This document shows, one piece after another, positions 23,758 to 35,374 of a stretch of 64,000 nt of DNA. The translations under genes were made by a program, and so were the position numbers. The stretch is from Aegilops tauschii subsp. strangulata (Eukaryota; Streptophyta; Magnoliopsida; Poales; Poaceae), in contig NC_053037.3 in assembly GCF_002575655.3 (NCBI RefSeq), positions 453,127,793 to 453,191,792 on the forward strand, written 5' to 3'. The notes beneath the pieces are model-generated. The model saw only the letters and a program-made list of their open reading frames with translations. It did not search any database and was not told the origin of the DNA. The number at the start of each line of letters is the position of its first letter. Position 1 is the stretch's first letter.

Positions 23758-24620
23758 ATAGCTAGCGCTATAGCTCCTATATATTTTTGATATGTTCCTA
23801 GAGAAAACTAAGTTGAAAGATGATAGTAGAAATGATGCGGACTGGGTCCGTGATTTGAGGATTATCCTCATTGCTGCACAGAAGAATTATGTCCTTGATG
23901 CACCGCTAGGTGACAGATCTATTGCAGGAGCAGATGCAGACATTATGAACGTTAGGCAAGCTCGATATGATGACTACTTAATAGTTTAGTGCACCATGCT
24001 TTACAGCTTAGAACTGGGACTTCAAAAACGTTTTGAACGCCACGGAGCATATGGGATGTTCCAAGAACTAAAAATTGGTATTTCAGACTCATGCCCGTGT
24101 CGAGAGGTATGAGACATCTAACAAGTACTTTGCCTGCAAGATGGAGGAGAATAGCTCAGCCAGTGAGCATGTGCTCAGAAAGTCTGGGTACTACAATTGC
24201 TTGAATCAAGTGGGAGTTAATCTTCTAGATAAGATAATGATTGATAGAGTTCTCTAGTCACTATTATCAAGCTACTAGGACTTCGTGATAAACTATATTA
24301 TGCAAGGGATGACGAAAACGATTCCCGAGCTCTTCGCGATGCTGAAATCAGCGAAGGTAGAAATCAAGAGAGAGCATCAAGTGTTGATGGTTGGCAAGAC
24401 CACTAGTTTCAAGTAAAAAGGCAAGGGAAAGAAAGGGAACTTCAAGAAGAATGGCAAGCAAGTTGCCACTCCCATGAAAGAAGCCCAAAGCTAGACCCAA
24501 GCCTGAAACTAAGTGCTTCTACTGCAAAGGAAATGGTCACCGGAAGCGGAACTGCCCCAAATAATTGGCAGACAAGAAGGATGGCAAAGTGAACAAAGGT
24601 ATATATGATATACATGTTAT
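23758..24620 (+). pseudogene. Gag of Copia element K (decayed)
   Basis: The start codon position carries ATA (23758-23760) where the BARE copy has ATG. Recognisable segments follow: FLEKTKLKDD, DWVRDLRIILIAAQKNYVL (about 23792-23900), the Gag core EMFEEL-like region (24050-24110), CKMEENSSASEHVL (24140), and a zinc knuckle CFYCKGNGHRKRNCPK (about 24510-24560) followed by a stop. Several stops and frameshifts are present. Role before decay: capsid protein and RNA packaging of an Angela/BARE-type element. Confidence 0.8.
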
Positions 24621-26927
24621 TGATGTGTAATTTACTAGTGTTCATAGCAACCCCTGGGTATTTGATACCGGTTCAGTTGCTGAGATTAGTAACTCAAAAC
24701 ATGAGTTGCAGAATGAACAGAGACTAGTTAAGAGTGAAGTGACGATGTGTGTTGGAAGTGATTCCAAGGTTGATACGATCACCATCGCACACTCCCTCTA
24801 CCTTCGGGATTAGTGTTGAACCTAAAATAAATGTTATTTGGTGTCTGCATTAAGCATGAATATGATTAGATCATGTTTATTGCAATACGGTTATTCATTT
24901 AAGTCAGAGAATAATTGTTGTTCTGTTTACATGAATAAAACCTTCTGTGGTCATACACCCAAGGTGAATGATTTATTGAATCTCGATCGTAGTGATAGAC
25001 ATATTCATAATATTGATGCCAAAAGATGCAAAGTTGATAATGATAGTGCAACATACTTGTGGAACTGCCGTTTAGGTCATATTGGTGTAAAGTGCATGAA
25101 GAAACTCCATACAGATGGACTTTTGGAATCACTTGATTATGAATCATTTGATACTTGTGAACCATGCCTCATGGGCAAGATGACTAAAACTCCGTTCTCT
25201 GAAACAATGGAGCGAGCCAATGACTTATTGGAAATAATACATACCGATGTATGCGGTCCGATGAGTGTCGAGGCACGTGGCGGGTATAGTTATTTTCTGA
25301 CCTTCTAGATGATTTGAGCAGATATGGGTATATCTACTTAATGAAACACAAGTCTGAAACATTTGAAAAGTTCAAAGAATTTCCGAGTGAAGTGGAGAAT
25401 GATCGTACCAAGAAAATAATGTTTCTATGATCTGATCGCGGAGGCGAATATTTGAGTTACGAGTTTGGCCTTCATTTAAAACAAAGTGGAATAGTTTCAC
25501 AACTCACGCCACCTGGAACACCACAGCGTAATTGTGTCTCCGAACGTCATAATCGTACTTTGTTAGATATGGTGCGATCTATGATGTCTCTTACCGATCT
25601 ACCACTATCGTTTTGGGGTTATGCATTAGAGACATATGCAATCGTCTTAATCCGTTGAGACGACACCGTATGAACTATGGTTTGGCAAGAAACCTAAGTT
25701 GTCGTTTCTTAAAGTTTGGGGTTGCGATGCTTATGTGAAAAGCTTCAGCCTGATAAGCTCGAACCCAAATCGGAGAAGTGCGTCTTCATATGATACCCAA
25801 AAGAAACTGTTGGGTACACCTTCTACCACAGATCCAAAGGCAAGATATTTGTTGCTAAGAATGGATCCTTTCTAGAGAAGGAGTTTCTCTCGAAAGAAGT
25901 GAGTGGGAGGAAAGTAGAAATTGATGAGGTAATTGTACCTACTCTCGAATTGGAAGGTAGCTGATCACTGAAAACCGTTCCCGTGATGCCTACACCAACT
26001 AGAGAGGGAGCTAATGATGATGATCATGAAACTTCAGATCAAGTTACTACTGAACCTCGTAGGTCAACCAGAGCATGATCCGCACCAGAGTGGTATGGTA
26101 ATCCTGTTCTGGAAGTCATGTTACTAGACCATGACGAACCTACGAACGATGAAGAAACTATGATGAGCCCAGATTCTGACAGATGGCTTGAGGCCATGAA
26201 ATATGAGATATGATCCATGTATGAGAACAAAGTGTGGGCTTTGGTGGACTTGCCCGATGATCGGCAAGCCATTGAGAATAAATGGATCTTTAAGAGGAAG
26301 ACGGACGCTGATGGTAGTGTTACTATCTACAAAGCTCGACTTGCCACAAAAAGTTTTTCGGCAAGTTCAAGGTGTTGACTACGATGAGATTTTCTCACTC
26401 GTAGCGATGCTTAAGTCTGTCTGAATCATGTTAGCATTGCCGCATTTTATGAAATATGGCAAATGGATGTCAAAACTGCACACCTTAAATGGATTTCTTA
26501 AAGAAGAGTAGTACATGATGCAACCATAATGTTTTGTCGATCCTAAAGGTGCTAACAAAGTGTGCAAACTCCAGCGATCCATCTATGGACTGGTGCAAGC
26601 ATCTCGGAGTTGGAATATACGCTTTGATGAGGTGATCAAAGCATATGGTTTTATACGGACTTATGATGAATCCTGTATTTACATGAAAGTGAGTGGGAGC
26701 TCTGTAGCATTTCTGATATTATATGTGGATGACATATTGCTCATCGGGAATGATATAGAATTTTTGGATAGCATAAAAGGATACTTGAATAAGAATTTTT
26801 CAATGAAAGACCTCGGTGAAACTGCTTATATAATTGGGCATCAAGATCTATAGAGATAGATTAAGACGCTTGATAGAACTTTCACAAAGCACATACCTTG
26901 ATAAATTTTTTGAAGAAGTTCAAAATG
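24621..26927 (+). pseudogene. Pol (protease, integrase, partial reverse transcriptase) of Copia element K (decayed)
   Basis: In order: a protease remnant (VFDTGSVAEI-like near 24655); the GAG-pre-integrase zinc region YLWNCRLGHIGVKCMKKLH (25050-25110) with CEPCLMGKMTK; integrase with HTDVCGPMSVEARGGYSY (about 25239-25295) and CVSERHNRT, which keeps the catalytic Glu (about 25530); the pre-RT linker; then RT with YGLVQASRSWNIRFDE and LYVDDILLIGND (26580-26760). Many stops and frameshifts. It ends abruptly at 26927, where CACTA element D1 begins. The rest of RT, RNase H and the 3' LTR are not found in the window. Confidence 0.85.
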
Positions 26928-27261
26928 CACTACAAAAAAAAGACACATCCGTGACATTTTGGGCCGAACGAATTCTTTTTCTGTCATACTTATGACACTT
27001 CTATGACGATAATTATGACAGAACCTGATATCATGATAGATGTGGTGGGCTCCTACTTCTATGACAAAAAATCATGACAGAAAATGGGCTTTTCATCCTG
27101 GGCGGGCCAGAGACGCGGCTGCATGACATTCTTTGGGCCGTCCATGATAGAAAAAACCATGGTAGAAGCGAGGGCGAGGAAAATATCGAGGAGTACCTGG
27201 TTATGGTGGGTGGTCGGGGCCGAGCGATGCGCGCTCCTCTCGTACGTACGCGCGTGTGTGC

Positions 27262-27425
27262 GAGGTGTTGGGCTCTAACTGAACCCGAGCGAGGCGTTGG
27301 GCTCTAACTGAACACGAGCGATTGCACTAGCTACGTTACTGAACCCAAGCGATCGATCCCTTGCTGTTAACTGAACCCGAGTGATTCCTTCGCTACTGCT
27401 GCTAACTGAAGCCGATTGATGCTGC
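27262..27425 (+). repeat. Short tandem repeats (ACTGAACCCGAGCGA type) in D1
   Basis: Five imperfect copies of a unit containing CTAACTGAACCCGAGCGA, separated by 15-35 bp. They are part of the D1 sub-terminal region. No coding meaning. Confidence 0.6.
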
Positions 27426-27454
27426 CTCTGGATGATCAGTGAGCGTTGTTGGGG

Positions 27455-27870
27455 GGTTTGGATGAATAGTTCCTGGTGGGGGGTTCGATGAACAGGAACC
27501 CGTGGTAGTAGAGGCCGTTGCCGCTGGATTTACAGTACCCCGATCGATCGAGCCGGGGATGAACAGGACCCCGTGGAGGGCTGGATGAATAGGACCCCAT
27601 GGAGGGCTGGTTGAACAGTAGCCGGTGGAGGGCTGGATGAGCAGTAGCCCGTGGAGGGGTGGTTGAACAGGACCCCGTGGAGAGGGCTGGTTGAACAGTA
27701 GCCGGTGGAGGAGCGCGTGGTGGAGGATGGATGAACAGGAGCCCGTGGATGAACAGTCGTAGGTGGAGGCTGGAGGAGGTCGAAGGTGGATGAACAGTAG
27801 TCCGTGGAGGCAGTCGACGGTGGATGAACAATAGTCCGTGGAGGCAGTCGACGGTGGAGATGAACTGTAT
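27455..27870 (+). repeat. Minisatellite (GATGAACAGGACCCCGTGGAG type) in D1
   Basis: A dozen or more degenerate units of roughly 25-35 bp built on GATGAACAG, a (A/T)(G/A)(C/G)CCCGTGG core and GAGGGCTGG. The overlapping minus-strand frames with TVHPPST/FIHPP-like repeats result from this periodicity and are not genes. Confidence 0.75.
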
Positions 27871-27879
27871 CCTGTGGAG

Positions 27880-27982
27880 TCCTGTTTTGCGGTACGCCAC
27901 ACCCCTCCCGTTGAACAGGACCCCCGTTTCGACCGTAGCGCTCCAACACAAGTCCGTTTCCTCTGTTTTGCGGTACGCCACA
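27880..27982 (+). repeat. 80-bp repeats containing GCGGTACGCCACA, site of the G2 insertion
   Basis: The unit TTTTGCGGTACGCCACACCC, then a GAACAGGACCCC(G)TTTCGACCG part, then GTCCGTTTCCTCT occurs at 27885 and starts again at 27966, where it is cut by G2. It continues at 44235 and repeats, more diverged, at 44291-44400. Confidence 0.7.
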
Positions 27983-29501
27983 CGATACGTCTCCGTCATA
28001 TCTATAATTTTTGATTGTTCCATGCCAATATTATGCAACTTTCATATATTTTTGGCAACTTTTTATACTATTTTTGGGGACTAACATATTCATCCAGTGC
28101 CCAGTGCCAGTTCCTGTTTGTTGCATGTTTATGTTTCACAGAAACCCAATATCAAACGGAGTCCAAACGGGATAAAATAGGACGGAGAATTATTTTGGAA
28201 TATTTATGATTTTTGGGAAGTAAAATCAACGCGAGACGGTGCCCGAGGGGGCCACGAGGCAGGGGCGCGCCCAGGGGGCAGGCGCGCCCTGGACCCTCGT
28301 GGGCACCCCGTAAGGCGGTTGACGCTCTTCTTTTGCCACAAGAAAGCTAATTTTATGAGAAAAATCTGGGCGAAATATTCAACCCAATCGGAGTTACGGA
28401 TCTCTGGATATAAAAGAAACGGTGAAAGGGCAGCACACGAGAACGCAGAAACAGAGAGAGACAGAGAGACAGATCCAATCTCGGAGCGGCTCTCGCCCCT
28501 CCCACGCCATGGAGGCCAAGGACCAGAAGGGAAACCCTTCTCCCATCTAGGGAGGAGGTCAAGGAAGAAGAAGACGAAGGGGCCCCCTCTCCCCTTCTCT
28601 TCCGGTGGCGCCGGAACGCTGCCGTGGCCACCATCATCATCACCGCAATCTTCACCAACAACTTCACAGCCATCATCACCAACTCTTCCCCCCTCTATGC
28701 AGCGGTGTAACCTCTCTCTTATCCGTTGTAATCTCTACTTAAACATGGTGCTCAATGCTATATATTATTTCCCAATGATGTATGGCTATCCTATGATGTT
28801 TGAGTAGAACTGTTTTGTCCTATGGGTTATTTGATGATCAAGATTGGTTTGAGTTGCATGTTTTATTATTGATGCTGTCCTATGGTGCTCTCCGTGTCGC
28901 GCAAGCGTGAGGGATTCCCGTTGTAGGGTTTGCAATATGTTCATGATTTGCTTATGGTGGGTGGCGTGAGTGACAGAAGCACAGACCCGAGTAAGTAGGT
29001 TGTTTGCTTATGGGAAAAAGGGGACTTGATGCTTTAATGCTATGGTTGGGTTTTACCTTAATGGTCTTGCGGATGCTTGCTAGAGTTCCAATCATAAGTG
29101 CATATGATCCAAGTAGAGAAAGTATGTTAGCTTATGCCTCTCCCTCAAATAAAATTGCAATAATGATTACCGGTCTAGTTATCGATTGCCTAGGGACAAA
29201 TAACTTTCTCGTGACAAAAAGCTCTTTACTAAAACTAACTTAGTTGTGCCTTCATCTAAACAGCCCCTAGCTTTTATTTACGTGCTCTTTATTATCTTGC
29301 AAACCTATCCAAAACCACCTACAAAGTACTTCTAGTTTCATACTCATTCTAGGTAAAGCAAACGTCAAGCGTGCGTAGAGTTGCATCAGTGGTCGATAGA
29401 ACTTGAAGGAATATTTGTTCTACCTTTAGCTCCTCGTTGGGTTCGACACTCTTACTTATCGAAAGAGGCTACAATTGATCCCCTATACTTGTGGGTTATC
29501 A
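27983..29501 (+). repeat. 5' LTR of element G2
   Basis: Starts CGATACGTCTCCGTC (first T of TGATACG mutated) and ends CTTGTGGGTTATCA. 1519 bp, closely similar to 42705-44234. A promoter-like region with GATATAAAAG (about 28406-28415) precedes a run of AGAGAGACAGAG. Confidence 0.85.
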
Positions 29502-29512
29502 AGACCTTTTTC

Positions 29513-29530
29513 TGGTGCCGTTGCCGGGGA
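29513..29530 (+). other. Primer-binding site of element G2 (tRNA-Asp type)
   Basis: TGGTGCCGTTGCCGGGGA, 11 bp after the LTR end. Identical to the G1 site. Confidence 0.85.
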
Positions 29531-29625
29531 GCAATAGCGTGGGGTGAATATTCTCATGTGTGCTTGTTTTCTTTATCACTAAGTAACTTCTATTTGTTGT
29601 TCTTAGTTGTTTTCTATCTTTAATT

Positions 29626-30981
29626 ATGGGTAGGAAACGCAAAATACCAAAAAAATTAGTTGTACCTACTGAGCCAATGGTTGAAGAACCACTCAAAATC
29701 TATCACACTCCTGAAGCTTTTTACTTGGATCATCTTCGATCCCTATGTGCTCGGGCTGAAACCCCAACTAGCTTAGTTGAGGGAAAATCTTTAGATGAGC
29801 ATGCTTGTTATGTGTGACACCGCATATCTGAAAAAGCGAAACTTTTACTGGGTCAAATTCATCGTTTGCAATGCTATGCTTGGAATTTATGTGAAATATA
29901 TGATGTTACTTGTTGTTCTGAAAACCCTAAGAAACACCTTCCCTACCAATGTGAGTTTATTGATAATGGAATCTTATCTTCTTATGCTAAAGGTGTTTAT
30001 AATTACTATGATGTTCAACAAATTGAAGAATTTGTTGCTTTTAAGTGTGCTTATGAAATTGCTTCTTTGATTGAACCGTATGATGCTACTCTTTAAAAAT
30101 CTAAATTTTTTGCCATACTTAAATATTGCTATGATAATTATGCTTCTAATGCCTATGTTGAACCATATATTGAGGACTACCCCGCTGTCCAAGAAGAGAC
30201 TAATATTTTGCAGGAGTCTATGGAAGAAGAAATTGATGAAACTGCGAGCTCATTGGATGAAAAAGATGATGAGGAGAGCGAAGAACAAAAGGAGGAAGAG
30301 CGGATTAGCTACCCGTGCCCACCTTCTAATGAGAGTAACTCTTCAACTCATACATTGTTTAATTTCCCTTCGTGCTTATCGAAGGATGATTGCTATGATG
30401 ACTGTTATGATCCCGTTGATTCTCTTGAAATATCCCTTTTTGATGATGCTTGCTATGCTTGTGGCCAAGATGCCAATATGAATTATGCTTATGGAGATGA
30501 ACTTGCTATAGTTCCTTATGTTAAACATGAAATTGTTGCTATTGCACCTACGCATGATAGTCCTATTATCTTTTTGAATTCTCCCGACTACACTATATCG
30601 GAGAAGTTTGTGCTTATTAAGGATTATATTGATGGGTTGCCTTTTACTACTACACATGATGATTTTGATGAGTATAATATGCATGTGCTTGCTGCTCCTA
30701 CTTGCAATTATTATGAGAGAGGAACTATATCTCCACCTCTCTATGTTTCCCACACGATAAAATTGCAAGAAACTGTTTATACTATGCATTGGCCTTTACT
30801 ATGTGTGGATGAATTGTTCTTTTATGACATGCCGATGCATATGAAGAGAGTTAGCCTTCATCATTACATGATATATGTTGCTTTGTGCTCACTACTAAAT
30901 TACAAATCATTGCTAATTAAAATTGGCTTTGATATACCTTGGGATCCGGGTGGATTCACTACTTGGGCACTATATGCCTAG
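29626..30981 (+). pseudogene. Unknown ORF of non-autonomous element G2
   Basis: One frame of 452 codons from ATG 29626 to TAG 30981, broken only by TGA at 29815 and TAA at 30094. The N-terminus is basic (MGRKRKIPKKLVVPTEP). A Cys-containing segment follows (QCYAWNLCEIYDVTCCSENP), then an acidic Ser/Glu/Asp stretch at about codons 195-225, and a C-terminal part with YMHW-like and IPWDPGGFTTWALYA segments. I recognise no gag, protease, RT or integrase motif. A long coding frame kept in an element without pol suggests a retained role, perhaps RNA binding or recruiting a helper, but that is inference. Similar proteins are common as hypothetical entries from Triticeae repeats, as far as I recall. 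Confidence 0.65.
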
Positions 30982-33634
30982 CTTAATGGCTTTAAAGAAA
31001 GTGCTGCCAGGGAGACAACCCGGAAGTTTTAGAGAGTCATTTATTTCTGTTGAGTGCTTTCATATAGTTTAAAAACAACAAAAATAAAGAGGGGAACCCA
31101 AAACTTTTTCAAAAAGAAAGGCGAAAGTGAGAAAGACGAGCATTGTTGAAGTGGGAGCTGGCCTTGAACTTTGTTCATGCTCACGGAAACTTTGTGAATC
31201 TTGATTACAGAAACTTTTCAACAAAAATAATTATCCCCTTGTACAATTCCATTGTATTATAAAAATAATGTGCTAAGGTTTGCCTTTAGGATTTTTACAA
31301 TGCTTGTTGGTTTGTACGGTGCAGGACAGAAACTTTGGCTGTAGTGCACGATTTTTCATTTTTTACTGGAACGTCAAATGGTTCTGATTCTTTTTGCACT
31401 GTATTTCTATACAAATTTTTTATTTTTACTAATTTTTGTAGAATTGTTAAGGTATCAGAAGTATGGTGAATGTTCATATTATTACAGACTGTTCTGTTTT
31501 AGACAGATTCTGTTTTTGATGCATAGTTTGCTTGTTTTGATGAAACTATCGATTTATATCAGTGGATTAAGCCATGAAAAAGTTATATTAAAGTAGCTAT
31601 AATGCAAAAACAAAATATGAATTGGTTTGCAACAGTACTTAGAGTAGTGATTTGCTTTATTATACTAACGGATCTTACCGAGTTTTTTTGTTGAAGTTTT
31701 GTGTGGATGAAGTGTTCGATCATCGAGAAGGTCTCGATGTGAGAAGAAGGAAGAGAGGCAAGAGCTCAAGCTTGGGGATTCCCAAGGCACCCCAAGTAAA
31801 TATTCAAGGAGACTCAAGCGTCTAATCTTGGGGATGCCCCAGAAGGCATCCCCTCTTTCTTCAACAAGTATCGGTATGTTTTCGGATTCATTTCGTTTAT
31901 GCGATATGTGCAAATCTTGGAGCGTATTTTGCTTTAGTTTTCATTTTTATTTATGCACCATGCTGGTATGAGATAGTCCTTGGTTGATTTATAGAATGCT
32001 CTTTGCACTTCACTTATATCTTTTGAGTATGGCTTTATAGAATGCTCCATGTGCTTCACTTATATCATTTGATGTTTGGATTGCCTGTTTCTCTTCACAT
32101 AGAAAACCGCCATTTGTAGAATGCTCTTTTGCTTCACTTATATTTGTTAGAGCGTGGACATATCTTTTGTAGAAAGAATGAAACTCTCTTGCTTCACTTA
32201 TATCTATTTAGAGAGTTGACAGGAATTGGTCATTCACATGGTTAGTCATAAAATCCAACATAAAACTTGTAGATCACTGAATATGATATGTTTGATTCCT
32301 TGCAATAGTTTTGCGATATAAAGATGGTGATATTAGAGTCATGCTAGTGGGTAGTTGTGGATTGTAGAAATACTTGTGTTGAAGTTTGTGATTCCCGTAG
32401 CATGCACGTATGGTGAACCGTTATGTGACGAAGTCGGAGCATGATTTATTTATTGATTGTCTTCCTTATGAGTGGCGGTCGGGGACGAGCGATGGTCTTT
32501 TCCTACCAATCTATCCCCCTAGGGGCATGCGTAGTAGTACTTTGCTTCGAGGGCTAATAAACTTTTGCAATAAGTATATGAGTTATTTATGACTAATATG
32601 AGTCCATGGATTATACGCACTCTCACCCTTCCATCATTGCTAGCCTCTTCGGTACCGTGCATTGCCCTTTCTCACCTCGAGAGTTGGTGCAAACTTCGCC
32701 GGTGCATCCAAACCCCGTGATACGATACGCTCTATCACACATAAACCTCCTTATATCTTCCTCAAAACAGCCACCATACCTACCTATCATGGCATTTCAA
32801 TAGCCATTCCGAGATATATTGCCATGCAACTTCCATCATCATCATATACATGACTTGAGCATTTATTGTCATATTGCTTTGCATGATCGTAAGATAGCTA
32901 GCATGATGTTTTCATGGCTTGTCCGTTTTTTGATGTCATTGCTATGCTAGATCATTGCACATCCCGGTACACCGCCAGAGGCATTCATATAGAGTCATAT
33001 CTTTGTTCTAGTATCGAGTTGTAATATTGAGTTGTAAGTAAATAAAAGTGTGATGACCATCATTATTAGAGCATTGCCCCAGTGAGGAAAGGATGATGGA
33101 GACTATGATTCCCCCACAAGTCGGGATGAGACTCCGAATGAAAAAAAATAAAAAATAAAAAAAGAGAAAGGCCAAAAAAAGAGAAGGCCCAAAAAAAGAA
33201 AAAAAGAAAAAAAAGAAAAAAAAGAGAGAAAAAGAGAGAAGGGGCAATGTTACTATCCTTTTACCACACTTGTGCTTCAGAGTAGCACCATGTTCTTCAT
33301 ATAGAGAGTCTCTTGAGTTATCACTTTCATATACTAGTGGGAATTTTCATTATAGAACTTGGCTTGTATATTCCAATGATGGGCTTCCTCAAATGCCCTA
33401 GGTCTTCATGAGAAAGCAAGTTGGATGCACACCCACTTAGTTTCAGTTTGAGCTTTCATATACTTATAGCTCTAGTGCATCCGTTGCATGGCAATCCCTA
33501 ATCTTCACATTGACATCAATTGATGGGCATCTCCATAACCCGTTGATTAGCCGCGTCGATGTGAGACTTTCTCCTTTTTGTCTTGTCCACATAACCCCCA
33601 TCATCATATTCTATTCCACCTATAGTGCTATATC
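30982..33634 (+). mobile_element. Untranslated 3' internal region of element G2 (before the BARE insertion)
   Basis: AT-rich, no supported gene. It includes a set of degenerate repeats at 31985-32215 (AGAATGCTCTTTGCTTCACTTATAT type, about four copies) and a long purine-rich A/G tract at 33138-33242. A TTGGGGATGCCCC-like palindromic piece is at about 31828-31840. Confidence 0.6.
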
Positions 33635-35342
33635 TGTTGGGAATCGTAGCATAATTTTAAAATTTTCCTACGCTCACCAAGATCCATCTATGGAGTATAC
33701 TAGCAACGAGGGGAAAGGAGTGCATCTACATACCCTTGTAGATCGCGAGCGGAAGCGTTCCAATGAACGTGGATGACGGAGTCGTACTCGCCGTGATTCA
33801 AATCACCGATGACCGAGTGCCGAACGGACGACACCTCCGCGTTCAACACACGTACGGTGCAGCGACGTCTCCTACTTCTTGATCCAGCAAGGGGAAGGAG
33901 AGGTTGATGGAGATCCAGCAGCACGACGGTGTGGTGGTGGATGTAGCGGGTCTCGGCAGGGCTTCGCCGAGCTTCTGCGAGAGGGAGAGGTGTAGCAGGG
34001 GAGGAGGGAGGCGCCCAAGGCTGTAATGTTACTGCCCTCCCTCCCCCCTTTATATAGGCCCCCTGGGAGGGGGGGCGCCGGCCAAGATCCCATCAAGGGA
34101 GGGGGCGGCGGCCAAGGGGGGAGACTTGCCCCCCAAGGCAAGTGGGGCGCCCCCCCACCCTAGGGTTTCCAACCCTAGGTGTAGGGGGAAGGCCCATGGG
34201 GGGCGCCCCAGCCCACTAGGGGCTGGTTCCCTTCCCACTTCAGCCCATGGAGCCCTCCGGGATAGGTGGCCCCACCCGGTGGACCCCCGGGACCCTTCCG
34301 GTGGTCCCGGTACAATACCGATAACCCCTGAAACTTTCCCGGTGGCCGAAACTTGACTTCCTATATATAATTCTTCACATCCGGACCATTCCGGAACTCC
34401 TCGTGACGTCCGGGATCTCATCCGGGACTCCGAACAACTTTCGGGTTTTCGCATACTCATATCTCTACAACCCTAGCGTCACCGAACCTTAAGTGTGTAG
34501 ACCCTACGGGTTCGGGAGACATGCACACATGACCGAGACGCTTCTCCGGTCAATAACCAACAGCGGGATCTGGATACCCATGTTGGCTCCCACATGTTCC
34601 ACGATGATCTCATCGGATGAACCACGATGTCGAGGATTCAATTAATCTTGTATACAATTCCCTTTGTCAATCGGTATGTTACTTGCCCGAGATTCGATCG
34701 TCGGTATCCCAATACCTTGTTCAATCTCGTTACCGGCAAGTCTCTTTACTCGTACCGCAATGCATGATCCCGTGACTAATGCCTTAGTCACATTGAGCTC
34801 ATTATGATGATGCATTACCGAGTGGGCCCAGAGATACCTCTCCGTCACACGGAGTGACAAATCCCAGTCTCGATCCGTGCCAACCCAACAGACACTTTCG
34901 GAGATACCTGTAGTGCACCTTTATAGTCACCCAGTTACGTTGTGACGTTTGGCACACCCAAAGCACTCCTACGGTATCCGGGAGTTGCACGATCTCATGG
35001 TCTAAGGAAAAGATACTTGACATTGGAAAAGCTCCAGCAAACGAAACTACACGATCTTTTATGCTATGCTTAGGATTGGGTCTTGTCCATCACATCATTC
35101 TCCTAATGATGTGATCCCGTTATCAATGACATCCAATGTCCATAGTCAGGAAACCATGACTATCTGTTGATGAACGAGCTAGTCAACTAGAGGCTTACTA
35201 GGGACACGTTGTGGTCTATGTATTCACACATGTATTACGATTTCCGGATAACACAATTATAGCATGAACAATAGACAATTATCATGAACAAAGAAATATA
35301 ATAATAACCATTTATTATTGCCTCTAGGGCATATTTCCAACA
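33635..35342 (-). repeat. 3' LTR of the BARE/Angela element
   Basis: 1708 bp, TG...CA. It includes the 66-bp block around 34788-34857 that the 5' LTR has lost. The polypurine tract lies at 35343-35354 (plus ATCTCCCACTTG). Confidence 0.95.
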
Positions 35343-35374
35343 ATCTCCCACTTGCACTAGAGTCAATAATCTAG

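Larger units (their letters stand above)
26928..27982 (+). mobile_element. CACTA element D1, left terminus and sub-terminal region
   Basis: Begins CACTACAAAAAAAAGACACA inside the Copia RT region. The first 28 bp match the terminus of D2 (47068) at 25 positions. The next 150 bp have repeated TGTCAT/ATGACA words, as expected for CACTA sub-terminal arrays. Two minisatellites follow (see separate entries). D1 is interrupted by element G2 at 27983 and resumes at 44235. No transposase frame is visible. Confidence 0.7.

Noticed and set aside
27402..28038. Three minus-strand frames of 139-200 codons with HPPST-like repeats
   Set aside because: Produced by the minisatellite, open in several frames at once, no start or splice support.
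28319..28807. 162-codon plus frame (also seen at 42819-43352)
   Set aside because: Lies inside both G2 LTRs in the promoter and transcribed region; not a separate gene.
33008..33247. Phe-rich minus frame resembling membrane segments
   Set aside because: Translation of a purine-rich A/G tract.
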